From Chaunax sp. Z400 (Eukaryota > Chordata > Actinopteri > Lophiiformes > Chaunacidae): a stretch of 64,000 bases of DNA. Numbering within the stretch: position 1 is the stretch's first letter; the number at the start of each line of letters is the position of its first letter. The translations under genes were made by a program, and so were the position numbers. Positions 46,301 through 58,030 of the stretch are shown here, in pieces. Location: assembly GCA_037577475.1 (NCBI GenBank), contig JBAGJB010000232.1:15001-79000 (forward strand). The letters run 5' to 3'. Under the pieces are notes generated by a model. The model saw only the letters and a list, made by a program, of their open reading frames with translations. It did no database searches and was not told the origin of the DNA.

Positions 46301-49300
46301 AAAACGGGGTTTTAAACGTGACCATAGGAACCTTGAATGGAAGACATTTTAAAGGACACTATCAAAAGCCTACAAATGTTTTGCTGAGGGAGGGGAACCA
46401 GTTTTAAAAGGATAAAGGAAATGCGTGATTCATCAGTTCCATCTCAGCTGGACAAAGAGGACTTAAACGCACTTATTTCATTTCTAACACTAGAAATACT
46501 CCAATAAAGACAATTAAAAAGTCACAGTCTGGTGATGTTGTGAAGTCCCGTGGGATCATGGGAGTTGTTGTCTTCACCCACCCTTGCCGATGAAAATCTA
46601 TCTCACGTGACCCAGGCAGAAAAAGCTCACGTGTTTCACTTTTATTCACGTTACATTTATTCACTCTCTCACATACCATCTGGGATTCTGTCAGAGGTTT
46701 TAGACATTTTAATATCATACCAACACTTTTTTGGCAAATTGGCAAGAGAAAAGTACTAATTAATACAATTTTAATCCACTTTCTTATGCAAATACTAGGA
46801 TTTAGTTCATCGAGATAAACAGCTGGTGGTGATTATTTTCAATCAGGTGCCATTAAATCATTGCAGAGGGAGAGGGTGGAAGAAGACGATATAACTGAAG
46901 GAGCACTGGCCAAACTCCAGTGAAACCTGATGTAGAGATGATGGACAAACTCATGGCATTTGTTGTTTCATGCATTAATTTGATGAAGTATCCTCCTCCC
47001 TCCAAAAATCATCCAAGCATCCTTTTTCTTTTTATCCTTTCCTTGGAGGGTTTCCAGGGCTTCACATCTAGCAGAATCCTTTGCTTGGCTGCATGTCTCA
47101 GCCATCTCCTTTCTCCTCTTTCTGTGCTGTCTTCTTCTGTCAGCTGGTCCAAACTTTTCATCCTCTCTATGTTGTAACGCTACATGTCCAACTCTTGTCA
47201 AATGTGCAACACCTTTTTAGCAGTCTGTGCCTTCAGACTAGCATGGCTCATCCAAAGATGTTGGTGCGACTGCATAGGAGGACCAACGATTTACGATGGA
47301 ATTTCATATTCAATTCCATATTTATTTTACTTGTGGAAATGTCGCGTAAGAGAAGCTGCTCTGACAGGCAGTGCAATAATGTTAGCTACAGACATAAAAA
47401 CAGTCGACCAACAGAAAAAGCTGATGTCCTTAGATGTGCCAGGTCAGGTCCGAACACCGGTCCAGCAAGACTGACGCCCAGCTTTTGGTATGAACAAATC
47501 GAAAATGAGCATAAAAGGTGGACGGACAGCCACCTGCAGACTGAAACGAAACCTGCTGGCCACAAGATGTGCGTGTCTGTGCCTGCCTTTGTAGACTGAC
47601 CTGGTCGGTCAGAGTCTGAGGCGAGGAGTAGCCGATGCGACAGCCATGTGAGATGCACACCAGTTCAGCGCTGAGCTCTAAAACGTGGGCTAACGGCAGG
47701 TAGCCAATGTAGGTGTCCGTTTCACTGCAGATACAGAAATAACAGAAGATTAGAAGACAATTTAGTGAGGTGTTCCACAAAGAGAGTGCAAATGAGGAGA
47801 GATGTTGTCGGACAGACAGACAGTGGATCTGATATCTGCACACTTGAGGTTAGGAATTCGCTCAGCCATGCCGGTGATTCCAGCGACCATGTTGCCATGG
47901 GAGATCATGACACCCTTGGGGATCCCTGTGGAGCCGCTGGTGTACATGATGACGGCGAGGTCCGAGGGCTGTGGCCGTCTGCGGTCCACTGCGACTGCAG
48001 AGCCAGAGGAGCAGAGGGGTGATGGTTAAAGAGGAAATGGATCGCAAACCAATAAACAGTATTTGTTGCAATAATAATTTATGATAATGTCTGATGTCTG
48101 CTCACGACAAATAACAATGCTTTTCATACTGTATGCTATTAAAGGGTTTGGGCTGCATCTATTTAAAACACTATTGATTCCATTATCCATTCATCTTTTG
48201 ATTATCTTATCAAGCAATCCTTTTAGTTTATAACTAAGAAGAAAGAGAAGACTGAGATGTTTCTTTTGCTCGAGCAATTGTCCAAAAAGCAAAGATATTT
48301 AATTTCCAAAGATAATAAACAGATAAAAGCACCAACTTTAATCAGAAACTTCTTGGTAAATGATGATTATTCAAATGTCAAAAATTGTTGTTGTTGAATT
48401 CAGTGCCACTCGTCACAATGATAGCTCATTGGTATTTAAATGTGAGAAGCCAAAATAAAAAGAAAAGCTCGAGAGCTATCTGAAGGTTTGATGAAAAGTA
48501 CTTCTGTTACTTACTCCACATACAAATACATAAACACTCTGATAAGGACATGTGTCAATGATCGAAATACTGCGTGACTTGTTTTTTTTAGCCTGATCCC
48601 GTAATGAACCTTGATGCACACAGGGTTTCAATTATTGCAATCCATTCTGTTATTCCCGTTTTCTATGAGTGTGAAGGAAATTTTGGGAAGCAATTATTTT
48701 GGAAAAGTTCATTTTCAAATGTAGATTTACATTTTTTCTATAAAACTGTAAGAGGACCCATATGAACACTGATCAAGTGATGGAACAAACAGAGTTTCTG
48801 TTTGCTGAGAAGTCGACCGACACCATTGTGACGTTGGCGAGTCTGATTTGATGTCTTGCTGATCCCGTCCTGCGTGGCACATCACGGTATCGGCTTTGTG
48901 TTAAGCCTCCATCGGCGCACTTTCATTTCCCCGACAAAATTAGAAACCTTTTTTAATCACGTTGCACAAATACTCACTATTTTCAGGCTTCGAACCCATC
49001 TCCTTCACAGCATCCATGCTGTAGACCATGATGCCTCTGGAGATGTCTGGCCAGCTTGCAGGTTTGCTGTCCACTACGATGACATACCGCAGCCTCGGCA
49101 CGTCACACAGTATGGCCTGGGATGTGGAGTTGGATGGAGGAGGCAGAGAGAAATGTGAGTGAGGAGAAGGAGTAATTATGCAAACACACCTACTGACATG
49201 AAAAGGAGACAGATGGCTCAGGCAGGTACCTTGAGACGGCTCTGAAGCAGGTCCTTGCTTGTGATGATGTGCGTGACCTCGGTCTCGTTCAGGCCGTGGG

Positions 49301-51222
49301 CGATGGCCGTGGGGCCGAGGGTGGAGTACAGGGTCACAACTGCCAAATTCAAATCCAGTTCAGTTTGACAGTAGGTCTCACATTGTATGCAAACACGCAT
49401 TAGTGTGTGTGTCACTCACGTGGGAAATTGTACATGAAGCAAGCTTGTGCTGCCATGATCCACTCTGCTCCGGTCTCACAGAAGATGGCGATGTGACACT
49501 GAGGCCTCTGGCCGAGAGCTGCCAGACCGCTGCCGAAACACTTTGCTGCACGGTAGGTTTCCTCGTACGACAGCCAGTTATAGTTCCCTAGAATAACCTA
49601 CACACAACACGCACATGCAGTATTCAGGATTTTTCCACACACTAAGCCAAACAACATGGAAAGTGATGCAGGTTGCAAAGACTCTAAAGTGCTGGGTATC
49701 TTCAGAGCATCTTTACAAGAATAGTTTTAGTCAATAATAAATGTAAGGAAATACGGGGAAGAGAACTTAATGTAGATCAGAAATGATGATTGGGATGATA
49801 CCTGAAAGCAATTCAACTCAAGCTTCTACATAGGGTCCATCTATCCCCCTCCCAACACCATAAGTTCAATCTTGATTCTTCTCCACTACGTCCCAAAATA
49901 GTGCAAAATAGAAGAGAAAAAAACTCAACCAGTCTCAACCAGTGCCTGTGGTCTTGCAGGAAAATACAGGAATTCTGGTATGTTATAAGGTGGGAAATTG
50001 ATAAGATTCTATCATTTACTACAGAGTGTGATGCATTGTGCATGCTACTTGGGATATCAAATGCCTCCATTCTGATAAATATAAAGGGAAACTGGACAAA
50101 ATGCTCACATTCTGTGCAAGAAAATGCATTCTTCTGAACTGGATCACAGAAAAAGTCCCGTCTAAAACACTTTGGCATGAGATCATACTCGAATGTGTCA
50201 TTTATTCGACGTTTATGTTACATGGCAAAGAGAATGTATTTCACAAAATATAGGAGCCTTTTATGTCATAGAGTGGCTTAGATATCTCTGCCATTCTTGC
50301 AAGAGGGTTTGTGTACTATAGATCTGAGTGAAACCTGCCTCAGAGCTATTTGTTTCTTTTATTTGTATATCATATCAATTCTGTTCTTGTAAATGTGTGT
50401 CTATGAGCCAAGATGTTCCGTTTCATTTTGTTTCTAGATTGTTTCTGTTGCTTTTCCTTCTGTTTTCATTGTTGTTTTTGGGGATTGATTGCTTTAATGT
50501 GACCACAATAAATATATATTGGAAAGAAATAATGAATGTCAACAGAATGCATTAATGTCTGTAGGAACACAGAGGAATTAACATGAACACTGTTCTGTGT
50601 TAGAATATAAAAAGCATAATGTGAATTACTGACACTGCTGAATCTGAAAGAGGTACGTTGCTGTCGTGCAACGCACACTCCTGCTCTGCTAGACATCAGT
50701 CTCACCATCATTAGATAAATTAATGTAAATCCAAAGATTCTCCTCATTACTCATACAGTTTAAAGCCTAAATAAGATGAGCAGTACTATATCCTTCCTTG
50801 TCTTGACAACTGACTAAGGCTGAGCAAATAATAACTGAGTGTGCAAGAGTTAATAGTTAAGAGTCTCTTACCTTTTTGAAAACCTTGCCATTGGGCTGGA
50901 GCTCATCCTCTTCACTGAGCACCTCCCTAGTGCCAAGGCAGTCTCTCTGCGAAAACCTCCCCACAGCGTATTCAAACATCTTGTCCAAGGTGTCCAACCC
51001 AGGGTGCAGCCACACCACCAGCTTGTCTTGGTTTTCGATGGCCCTGTAAGGCCCTGCTGGGTGTCCACTGACCGAGCGTGCCTTGATCCTACGAACCCGT
51101 TCCAAGTTACCGTCAGCTCCGGAGATCAAGTACCGAGGTATGAAGGTGATGACGGAGTAGACCCAGACCACGGAGCGGAAGACCTGCAGCAGCAGGGGGT
51201 TGATATCTTCCTTCAACTTCAT
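43330..51222 (-). CDS. acsl3: Long-chain acyl-CoA synthetase 3
   Basis: Activates long-chain fatty acids to acyl-CoA with ATP at ER and lipid-droplet membranes. Fourteen coding exons, all GT-AG with matching phases: 51222-50872, 49597-49420, 49339-49230, 49116-48978, 47994-47844, 47724-47601, 46287-46216, 46061-45922, 45277-45105, 44993-44919, 44832-44641, 44557-44443, 44307-44150, 43484-43330. They total 2133 bp, or 710 residues (family about 720). The N-terminus MKLKEDINPLL with a hydrophobic segment is the membrane anchor typical of ACSL3. AMP-binding motif YTSGSTGIPKG lies in exon 5, GYGLTETCGAGT in exon 9, and the fatty-acyl signature GDIGEFHPDGC plus DRKKDLVKLQAGEY in exons 11-12. ACSL3 is favoured over ACSL4 by the anchor, LNETEVTHIITSKDLLQ and LSAELVCISHGC. 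The C-terminus ends MYGG. The chosen ATG matches the family start. No damage is seen. Confidence 0.95.
45658..45750. repeat. 16-bp AAAGAAAGAAACAACC tandem repeat
   Basis: Three to four copies of a GAAA/ACAACC-rich unit, followed by GACGGACA/GATA units, within an acsl3 intron. Confidence 0.8.
49800..50520 (+). pseudogene. L1/Tx1-like LINE 3' fragment in an acsl3 intron
   Basis: Read on the plus strand, antisense to acsl3, the sequence encodes the tail of a LINE ORF2: LKAIQLKLLHRVHLSPS, then WSCRKIQEFWYVI, then after a frame change near 50090 TFCARKCILLNWITEKVPS and TLWHEIILE. These correspond to the conserved C-terminal segments of L1-class ORF2 (LHR..., W-CP-I--FW, ARK-ILL-W). Several stops are present and the 5' part is missing. 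The intron is the one between acsl3 coding exons 1 and 2. Confidence 0.75.
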
Positions 51223-51363
51223 CTTTGAGGATGAAGTCGCTGCTGGAAATGAATCAAACCAGAAGCGCAATGACACGCTGCACTTGCTACTGCTCCTGAG
51301 TGATTTTGACTCGAGGCTGAAGGTTGCAGGCAGTGTTTCCTTTGTGCAGCGAGCCGACCAGAC
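51223..51363 (-). other. acsl3: acsl3 5' UTR part of the first coding exon
   Basis: Acceptor TATTGCAG at 51364-51371 marks the start of this exon, and 141 nt of leader precede the ATG at 51222. The leader is open in the ATG frame for most of its length, but the upstream residues do not resemble the family. Human ACSL3 also has an upstream in-frame extension, so an earlier start cannot be excluded. Confidence 0.7.
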
Positions 51364-52288
51364 CTGCAATAGAGACAAAACATGACATTTTAGAAGTGTA
51401 GCCCGGAATAAAGACTTATCAGTACATTTGGAATTGTCGAGAGGCTGCAAATATGAGCTACTGTTTCCTGGTAAACAAATCCTTGCTTTCCAGTAGACCC
51501 TCTCTGTCTATTACTATGCTGGTTCTCATTCAGCACCATTACTGCTGGAGATGTCACATTAATAACAGAGCAGATCACTGTCTCTGCCTCCCTCTCATCT
51601 GTAATTCTCAAAGAGCAGGACATTTCAAAATAATTGATTAATTGACGCAGTTAAGTTTTCAAAATAAAAAGGCTGCAGATGATTTATCTCATCTGCCGGT
51701 TATGTTTCAATGTTTTACGTTTAAGGACACTAGTGAATGGTTTGACACACAGTATACTGGGGCAAAGCATGTAAATAAAGCCTCCAAAATCTCTATCTAT
51801 CTATCTTTGACGGTATCAAATCAGGAAGTAAACACGTTGTCCATCCATTTTTTCATAATCGCTTATCCTTTGCAGGATTCACATCCTCTTATGCTCACAT
51901 TCACACCCACGTGCTACTTTACAGTCACCAATTCACCTATATTTTCATGTTTTAGAACTGTGGGAGGAAGCCAGAACACCAGGAGAGAGCTCACACAGAC
52001 ATCTAAATTAGGCCATACTGTCCCAGGCCTAATTTTTAAGACATTACAGTGGGTCGGCTCATAATGGATGGCGTAACCAGCATACATGGGGATAAAAAAA
52101 GTCACTCAGTTTCAGTGTCACAGGTGCCGCAATTGTGTACTTTACTAATATAGCAGGCACACCCACTCCTATTTGCAATTTTAACAACAATGTGACAATT
52201 TCCAAACAACGAAAAGCTCAGTTTGAATGAATATAGTTAGGATGTCATCTAAAAACACACAAAGATGGGTAAAACTTTGACAACCTAA

Positions 52289-53323
52289 CAGAGGTGGGTA
52301 GAGTAGCCAAAAATTGTACTCAAGTAAGAGTAGCGTTACTTCAAAATAATATTACTCAAGTAGAAGTAAAAAGTAGTCATCCAAAAAATCACTCAAGAGT
52401 AAAAAAGTATTTGGTGAAAAGACTACTCAAGTACTGAGTAACTGTTTGACCGTAATGTCTGATTTATTTTTTAGAAATGATGTGATCACAGACAAAAATA
52501 TAAAATAATGTGCAAATTCTGCTATTTCCAAATAATAAAATAAAAAATGTTACCAGAACCATCTTGACCATTCATAATTTGCGATAGTTGGTAGCTAACG
52601 CTAATTCATTCCTCCATAGAAAATGTATTGTGGTCTGCTTAGCTTATGGCACCATTTAACAAAATGTTAACAAACACTAAAAGGGTCTATATGAAAGACT
52701 CCTTTTTAAGACTGGGATTCTGTAACCTAACAAGAATAACGTCCACCTAACCACAGCAAAAAAGGAATTAACCGCGACATGTTTCCTCAGGTTAGACGCT
52801 AACTTTTTGTATGCTGAAATGTGGGTTTGTTTTGGCAGACACAGAAGACACTGCATTATATAGCTGTTCTTTTGCACTGTGTGTAAGTGAAACATGCTTT
52901 GTATATGAGGCCAGGGGTGTTCATCCTCTGCAGTTTTAGCATTGGAGACAGTTTCCTCTGCCATTTTTCATGTGTTTTTTCATTCCCTGTCTGCTACGTG
53001 TGAGGAGTTTGTGCCGCTATGCTGCCACAGTTTGGTCATGTGACTGCATGGCTACGTCTGATTGGTGAAACACAGTCGTGTGGCGGCATCTCTCTGGCAA
53101 AAATAAAGCATATCTAATGTGTAGAATGAATGGTAAAAAAAAAGGAACGAGTCAAGTGTAGCCCAATGTAGCGGAGTAAGAGTAGCGTTTCTTCTTCACA
53201 AATCTACTAAAGTAAAAGTAGAAAGTACGGTGCAGTAAAACTACTCTTAGAAGTACATTTTTTTCAAAAAGTTACTCAAGTAAATGGAACGGAGTAAATG
53301 TAACTCGTTACTACCCACCTCTG
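52289..53323. mobile_element. hAT-type element with BED-finger remnant, in the first acsl3 intron
   Basis: The terminal inverted repeat is CAGAGGTGGGTAG at 52289-52301 and its complement at 53311-53323. Flanking octamers CAACCTAA and CATCTGAA agree at 5 of 8 positions, compatible with an old 8-bp duplication. The arms are rich in ACTCAAGTA/AGTAAGAGTA. A minus-strand frame at 52677-52964 retains a BED-zinc-finger-like pattern (CLLC followed by LASNLRKHV), as at the N-terminus of hAT transposases. The catalytic region is absent, so this is an internally deleted copy. Confidence 0.85.
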
Positions 53324-54387
53324 CATCTGAAGTACATAATGTTCAACAACAGCGAAAATTGGACTTTCAGCAATCAGTTCTACATGTTCCAAAATGCAAA
53401 TACATACATTGTTATCTGGATAACTCAAGGGCAGATATTTCAGCAAACATACTTGACACATAGATAAACACCAGATGAAAACAATATTTTAATGAGTAAT
53501 ACAGCTTTCAGCCCAACTATCCATAAAGAATTTACCTAGCTTTCATTTAATGCCTAACATCCACAGTTCCAGTATCTAAGTGAGCAACAGGACAAGCAGG
53601 ATGATGCTAAATTACAACGTTTCTTTAAGCTCCTTCACACACATGGTTTTAATCTGATCATTTCCAGTACTTTATCCATATTATCAGTTAATGTCACATT
53701 ACTGAATCAAACAAAGCGCCATCTCTTCATTTAGTTTTTGGTATTGCTTTAAATGTCATATATTTGACTGTTTTCACATCGTCCCTGTGTCATTCTTCTG
53801 TTTGTATCCGTGTTTTAGACAATCATTATCAAGGTTAGACAGATCAAAACACCTTATTGTTTTGATCATCTGTTTACAATTTCACATATCGTGTGTGACG
53901 CTATCAAAGCGTGACTGCAAAACCAGTTTGTTTTCATTTGTGCCTGATAATATCAGGACCTTTTGTACTTAATAGGGTAGGTGTCAGACTAGCGGAGCAT
54001 CAAGCATCAAGATGAGCTAGCAGACAGCTCAAAGATGCGCTAGAGGCTAGCAAACTAGCATTTAGCAATTTGGCATTGCAGTTGCTACTGGCCCACTACT
54101 GATATAGCCATAATGTAAATCAGTTCATTCATTCAAAGTGCACTTATGAATTCACGGGCAGCACACAGCTCGTATTGTACACAAATCAATAGCATATCAA
54201 AGGCGATATGTCTTATACTCCTTGTGCTCAGGAACCGGTGTTGAACCACGTCCAGCTCCGACGACCGCAGGGATTTCTGTTCCACCGATCCGAAGTCAAT
54301 TTCTTTCCAAATATCAAGTAATTTCTTGCTAATCCTTTGTTTTTAGTTTCACAGATGCATCTGCAAAGCTGAACTCGAAGCTCTTAC

Positions 54388-54470
54388 CTGGAGGATGTCG
54401 TCGGAAATCCGTGAAAATGGCGTCTGTTGAGAATTGGTGTGCGCTGAGGAAGCATAGTGCCACACCCCTC
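54388..54470 (-). other. acsl3: Probable non-coding first exon of acsl3
   Basis: A strong donor (CTCCAG/GTAAGAGC, minus strand, exon edge 54388) lies about 3 kb upstream of the coding exon with nothing else on this strand to join to. The upstream end of the exon is not defined by sequence alone. Confidence 0.55.
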
Positions 54471-54500
54471 TGATCACGTGATGTTCATTACGTAGGATTG
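54461..54500. promoter_or_regulatory. Putative acsl3 promoter elements: palindromic E-box and GC/CACCC box
   Basis: CACACCCC at 54461-54468 and the 8-bp palindrome TCACGTGA at 54474-54481 sit just upstream of the putative first exon. A TTACGTAG element follows at about 54488. TCACGTGA is the class of site bound by MiT/TFE and USF factors. No clear TATA box is seen. Confidence 0.45.
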
Positions 54501-55446
54501 ACGGATATAAATATTATTTCATTTTCAGTCAAAAGTACTATAATGTAATTATTGTCCTTGTGATACTCAAGCGTCAGCACATTTAGTTTCTAATTGGTTT
54601 CAGATGTATGATGATACTATCGAGACTGCAGCCAGTAAGACATGTAAAGAGGAATGCAGATCAGTAATGCAGATCGTTGACAGTGAAGGGTTAATTGCTC
54701 GTGGATCTGTTAGTAGTGCCTTAGGGCTCAGGTAGTGAGATCAGGCTTCTCTTCCTCACTCAATACAGAGTAAGGAGCCCACCTAGTGTCAGTTGAGAAA
54801 AAACAAAATCCATCTGTAAATCTGTGCGTACAGATTATGAACCCGTGCCCTCCAATAGTGTGCGTTCCACGTAGTCCATGTTGCGTCCATAGATGAGTGA
54901 AGGAAAGAGCTGCGTGTTGTCGTCCTTTCATCTGCTACTATTCCCTGTTGAAGGTAATTAATTACTGTCCACGAAGCACTACGAAATGATAAGCACGGCA
55001 GGAACTGTTCATTTCATGTTGTTGTTGTTTTTGTGTGAAAGTAAGACATATATTTTGTGTTTGAAAGTTTCTGGCTAACTCCGTGAGTGTTTAAGCTAGC
55101 TGCCTGATACCGTATCACTCCGCCATAGCGTTGACTGGTCGCCTTTAACATTGATTTAAAGATGTGTGCAGATTAAATGTTTGTTATCTCTATGAAAGCC
55201 TAGTTCACGTGGTAGTTTAAAAAGATGAGTTAAAAACGTGTTTAAAAGAATAACATTTTCATATTTCATGTGGTAATTTAGATGAAACTGAAGTTAGATG
55301 ATTAAGATGATTTATCACTAAAAGATTAAATCATTTAGGAAATGTTAAAAAGATACACCAGTAATTGTAACTTTGGTCCTGAAATGGATTGTGGAAAATG
55401 TTTGTTTAATGTTTAGAGACTGGAGGTAACAGAATGAGAGAAGAGA
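54501..55446. other. Intergenic, no gene identified
   Basis: AT-rich sequence upstream of acsl3. The 67-codon minus frame at 54728-54931 has no recognisable motif. Confidence 0.4.
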
Positions 55447-55570
55447 AGATAAGATAAGATATCCCTTTATTAGTCCCACAGTGGGGAAATTTACAGTATT
55501 GCAGCAGCACAGTGTACAAAAAACACAGCAGGAGGAGGGGAAATAATATTTTTTTTAAAATACAATACAA
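55447..55570 (-). mobile_element. 5'-truncated LINE 3' tail, antisense
   Basis: GATAAGATAAGATATCCC followed by TTTATTAGTCCCACAG is the reverse complement of the 3' end of the LINE at 20288-22290, with the same order of sequence for about 120 bp. Only the tail is present. Confidence 0.88.
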
Positions 55571-55794
55571 GAAATGACAAGAAATGATGTGTCTACATGT
55601 TAATGCAGCAAGGATTGTAGCCAATCCAGTGCTCTGTCCACGGACCACTGGTCATTAACACTATAGGGGTGCTGTGGTCCGGACCAGATGCTGAGTGTAG
55701 TTGCAGAGATAGCATGTCCACCATTTAAAAGCAGAAAAAAATATCACAACCATCCCCGGTCTCCCTACATAGAATAATAACAGAAATGACTGTA

Positions 55795-55885
55795 TTATTA
55801 TTATAAACTTTATTTGTATAGCACCTTTCATACAAAGCATGAGGCTAAAGTTCTTTTAAAGTCCACTCACTTACAAAAGCAGGGA
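55795..55885 (-). mobile_element. L2/SINE-type 3' tail, antisense
   Basis: TTATTATTATAAACTTTATT followed by TGTATAGCACCTTTCATACA is the reverse complement of the AAAGGTGCTATACAAATAAA-type tail common to fish L2 LINEs and their SINEs. Confidence 0.6.
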
Positions 55886-56040
55886 GGTCACATGGACTAG
55901 TAAAAAGGAGTAGCCAATCAGTGTTTGCAACTGTTTTGTGTGTGTAAGAACAGACAAGGATTATTTTGAGGTAGAATTGTCACAGTTTATAGGAGTTTTG
56001 GAGTTGAGGGTATTAGCCTTTTTCCCGTGTCCCCTTTGTC

Positions 56041-56310
56041 AACAGTGATCAGCACACACTCTTCCTTCCTGCCAATTTCACCCCTGGGGGCAAACCGCTT
56101 TGATATGCTGCAGTTTGCCTACCAGGGTGACATCGGCGTGGAGGATAGCATCATCTACCTGATTCACAGAGCTTACACACACCTGGAGAAGCCACAAAGT
56201 AGGGCAAGGACCTGTTCTTTGACTTCTGCACTGCTTTCCACACCGTCCAGCCACTCTGGCTGGCCGAGAAGCTCAAAGTGAGCTTGGACCTCGTGGCATG
56301 GATTACAGAC
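56041..56310 (+). mobile_element. CR1/Rex-like LINE reverse-transcriptase fragment
   Basis: Encodes LQFAYQGDIGVEDSIIYLIH, then AYTHLEKP, then in shifted frames the TFFDFCTAF-type motif and AWITDSL. This is the segment of reverse transcriptase that corresponds to PGIGVDDAVIFL to WILDYL in the LINE at 20.3-22.3 kb. Both ends are truncated. Confidence 0.8.
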
Positions 56311-56451
56311 TCTCTGACAGGCTGCTGTTTTTCAGGCTGCTTCAATTTCATTTTGTACCAGCCTTTATGTGACATTTTGCTATTACAATGGTACAAAAAT
56401 ATCAGTGAGAAAACTGAATTATAAACAAGGTATTTTTTATTTCTAACACAG

Positions 56452-57701
56452 CTTAACTCTCCAGAGGGTTCAGAGGATTCAGGAGAAAAGGAGGAGGAAG
56501 GAGCACAGGTGAGAGTTTCCTTCATCATTCTTAGTGCATCCATGTTTGAGTTTGACAAATTAATTAATTATTAATATTATCAGTGTTGTTGTTGTAGTAG
56601 TTATTATAAATACTACAAATTGTAATCTTTCTATTATGATAGATGTTATTGTTATTGTGGTTGCACGTCTGTGTCACTGTCCTCACTCCCTCTTTCCCTC
56701 ACTCTCTCTCTCTCCCCATCTATCTGCCCCATCTCTCTCCTCGGGCGATCAAAGCTGAGGACCGCCCACCTTGAGTCTTGTATCTGCTCGAGGTTTCTGC
56801 CTGTTAAAATTGATTTTTTCCTCTCCACTGTCTCCATGTTCTTGCTCATGGCAGATTGTTGGGTCTCTGTAAAGAGTTGGTTCAGACCTGCTCTTCTTCA
56901 GGTGGTGCATTGATGCACAAACCTTCCCCTGCGAGTGTCATCCAGACAAGGACACCTTTGGGAGGCGGATGAACCGCTCTGGTAAAAACTTTAATGTAAA
57001 GCCAGTTGCCTTACAAATGAACTTTCCAGGTGGACCCAGGGAAATTGTGCTCTTCGTTGCATTCAAAAACATAATGCAATTCTTTCCAGATTTGATGTGT
57101 CATAAAAACTTTATTTAAGTGGTGGCTGTCAGAAAACCATCATTTTTAGAGCTGCCATTGGTGCTTCAAACATGGCTGAAAAGTGACCTCACCACAAATG
57201 TTTGTTTTCTTCCTGTTGTTGCCGAGCAGTAAAAAGGTCAGCTCCAGATGATTGGGAAAGTTTTCTGGAGGACTTCCCAGTTACTCTAAACGCCACAGCC
57301 CCTTCCCAAGGAGACATGGACATGGTTACAGAAAAGGCCGGAAATTTTATTCCAAGTGGAGGCGCCTGCAAGTGGAACAGCGCATCAAACATATTGTTGG
57401 TAGGTATCTCTTTGGTCTTTCAGACACAATATCCTGGAGATTGTAGAAGGCATAATAGAGTATCTACTGGAGCATATCTCTGTAATTCTCTGCCTGTTAG
57501 ACTCACTCACTCTCTCCAACTGATGCATACTTTATTATTATTATTATTATTGATATTATTATTATTATTGGTGTTGTCATTATTATTATTGTTGTTGTTA
57601 TTATTGAGATAACTGGTGTTGTGATTTGGTGCTATATCAATAAAACTGATATGAATTGACAGGTCTATTACAGATCACTGTGGCAGACGCACACCCAATG
57701 A
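56452..57701 (+). CDS. Unidentified gene, four C-terminal exons with consistent splice phase
   Basis: Exons 56452-56508, 56902-56981, 57230-57399 and 57663-57701 are each bounded by AG acceptors and GT donors (GTGAGA, GTAAAA, GTAGGT). They join in one frame to a TGA at 57699-57701, giving about 114 residues. The product begins LTLQRVQRIQEKRRKEEHR, a charged helix, then WCIDAQTFPCECHPDKDTFG with three Cys. A dibasic VKRSAP follows, then an acidic DDWESFLEDFP segment with one N-glycosylation motif (NAT). The Cys-rich piece followed by a dibasic site would suit a secreted protein, but I do not recognise the family. Upstream exons were not found; a LINE fragment lies directly 5'. Copy 1 keeps only the first and last of these exons. 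Confidence 0.5.
57531..57605. repeat. (TTA)n microsatellite
   Basis: TTATTA repeats with GTTGTT variants in the last intron of the copy-2 gene fragment. Confidence 0.95.
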
Positions 57702-58030
57702 GGCCGAGGTAATGGCACTCATCGACAGCGAGAAATGGGGCTCCAACCCGTGAAAACTCATGGCTTCCTGGTCAATCGGTTCAGTGTTAAGTGGAATGAG
57801 AAAAGAAGATGATTCCCCAGAATGGAACTGTAAATCTAATCTGTACAGATTCCTAATCATTGCATAATCTATTTTTTAATATATAATAAAACCCTAGAAA
57901 AATGTCAGGAGTTGCTTGTTTTGGTTTTGGATTTTAATTTGTAAATGATTTAATGTCATAACAACCCCTCTCACTCACACATGCATGCTCCGAACAGCAT
58001 CATAAACATGAGTCACCTCATTGTCTGAAT

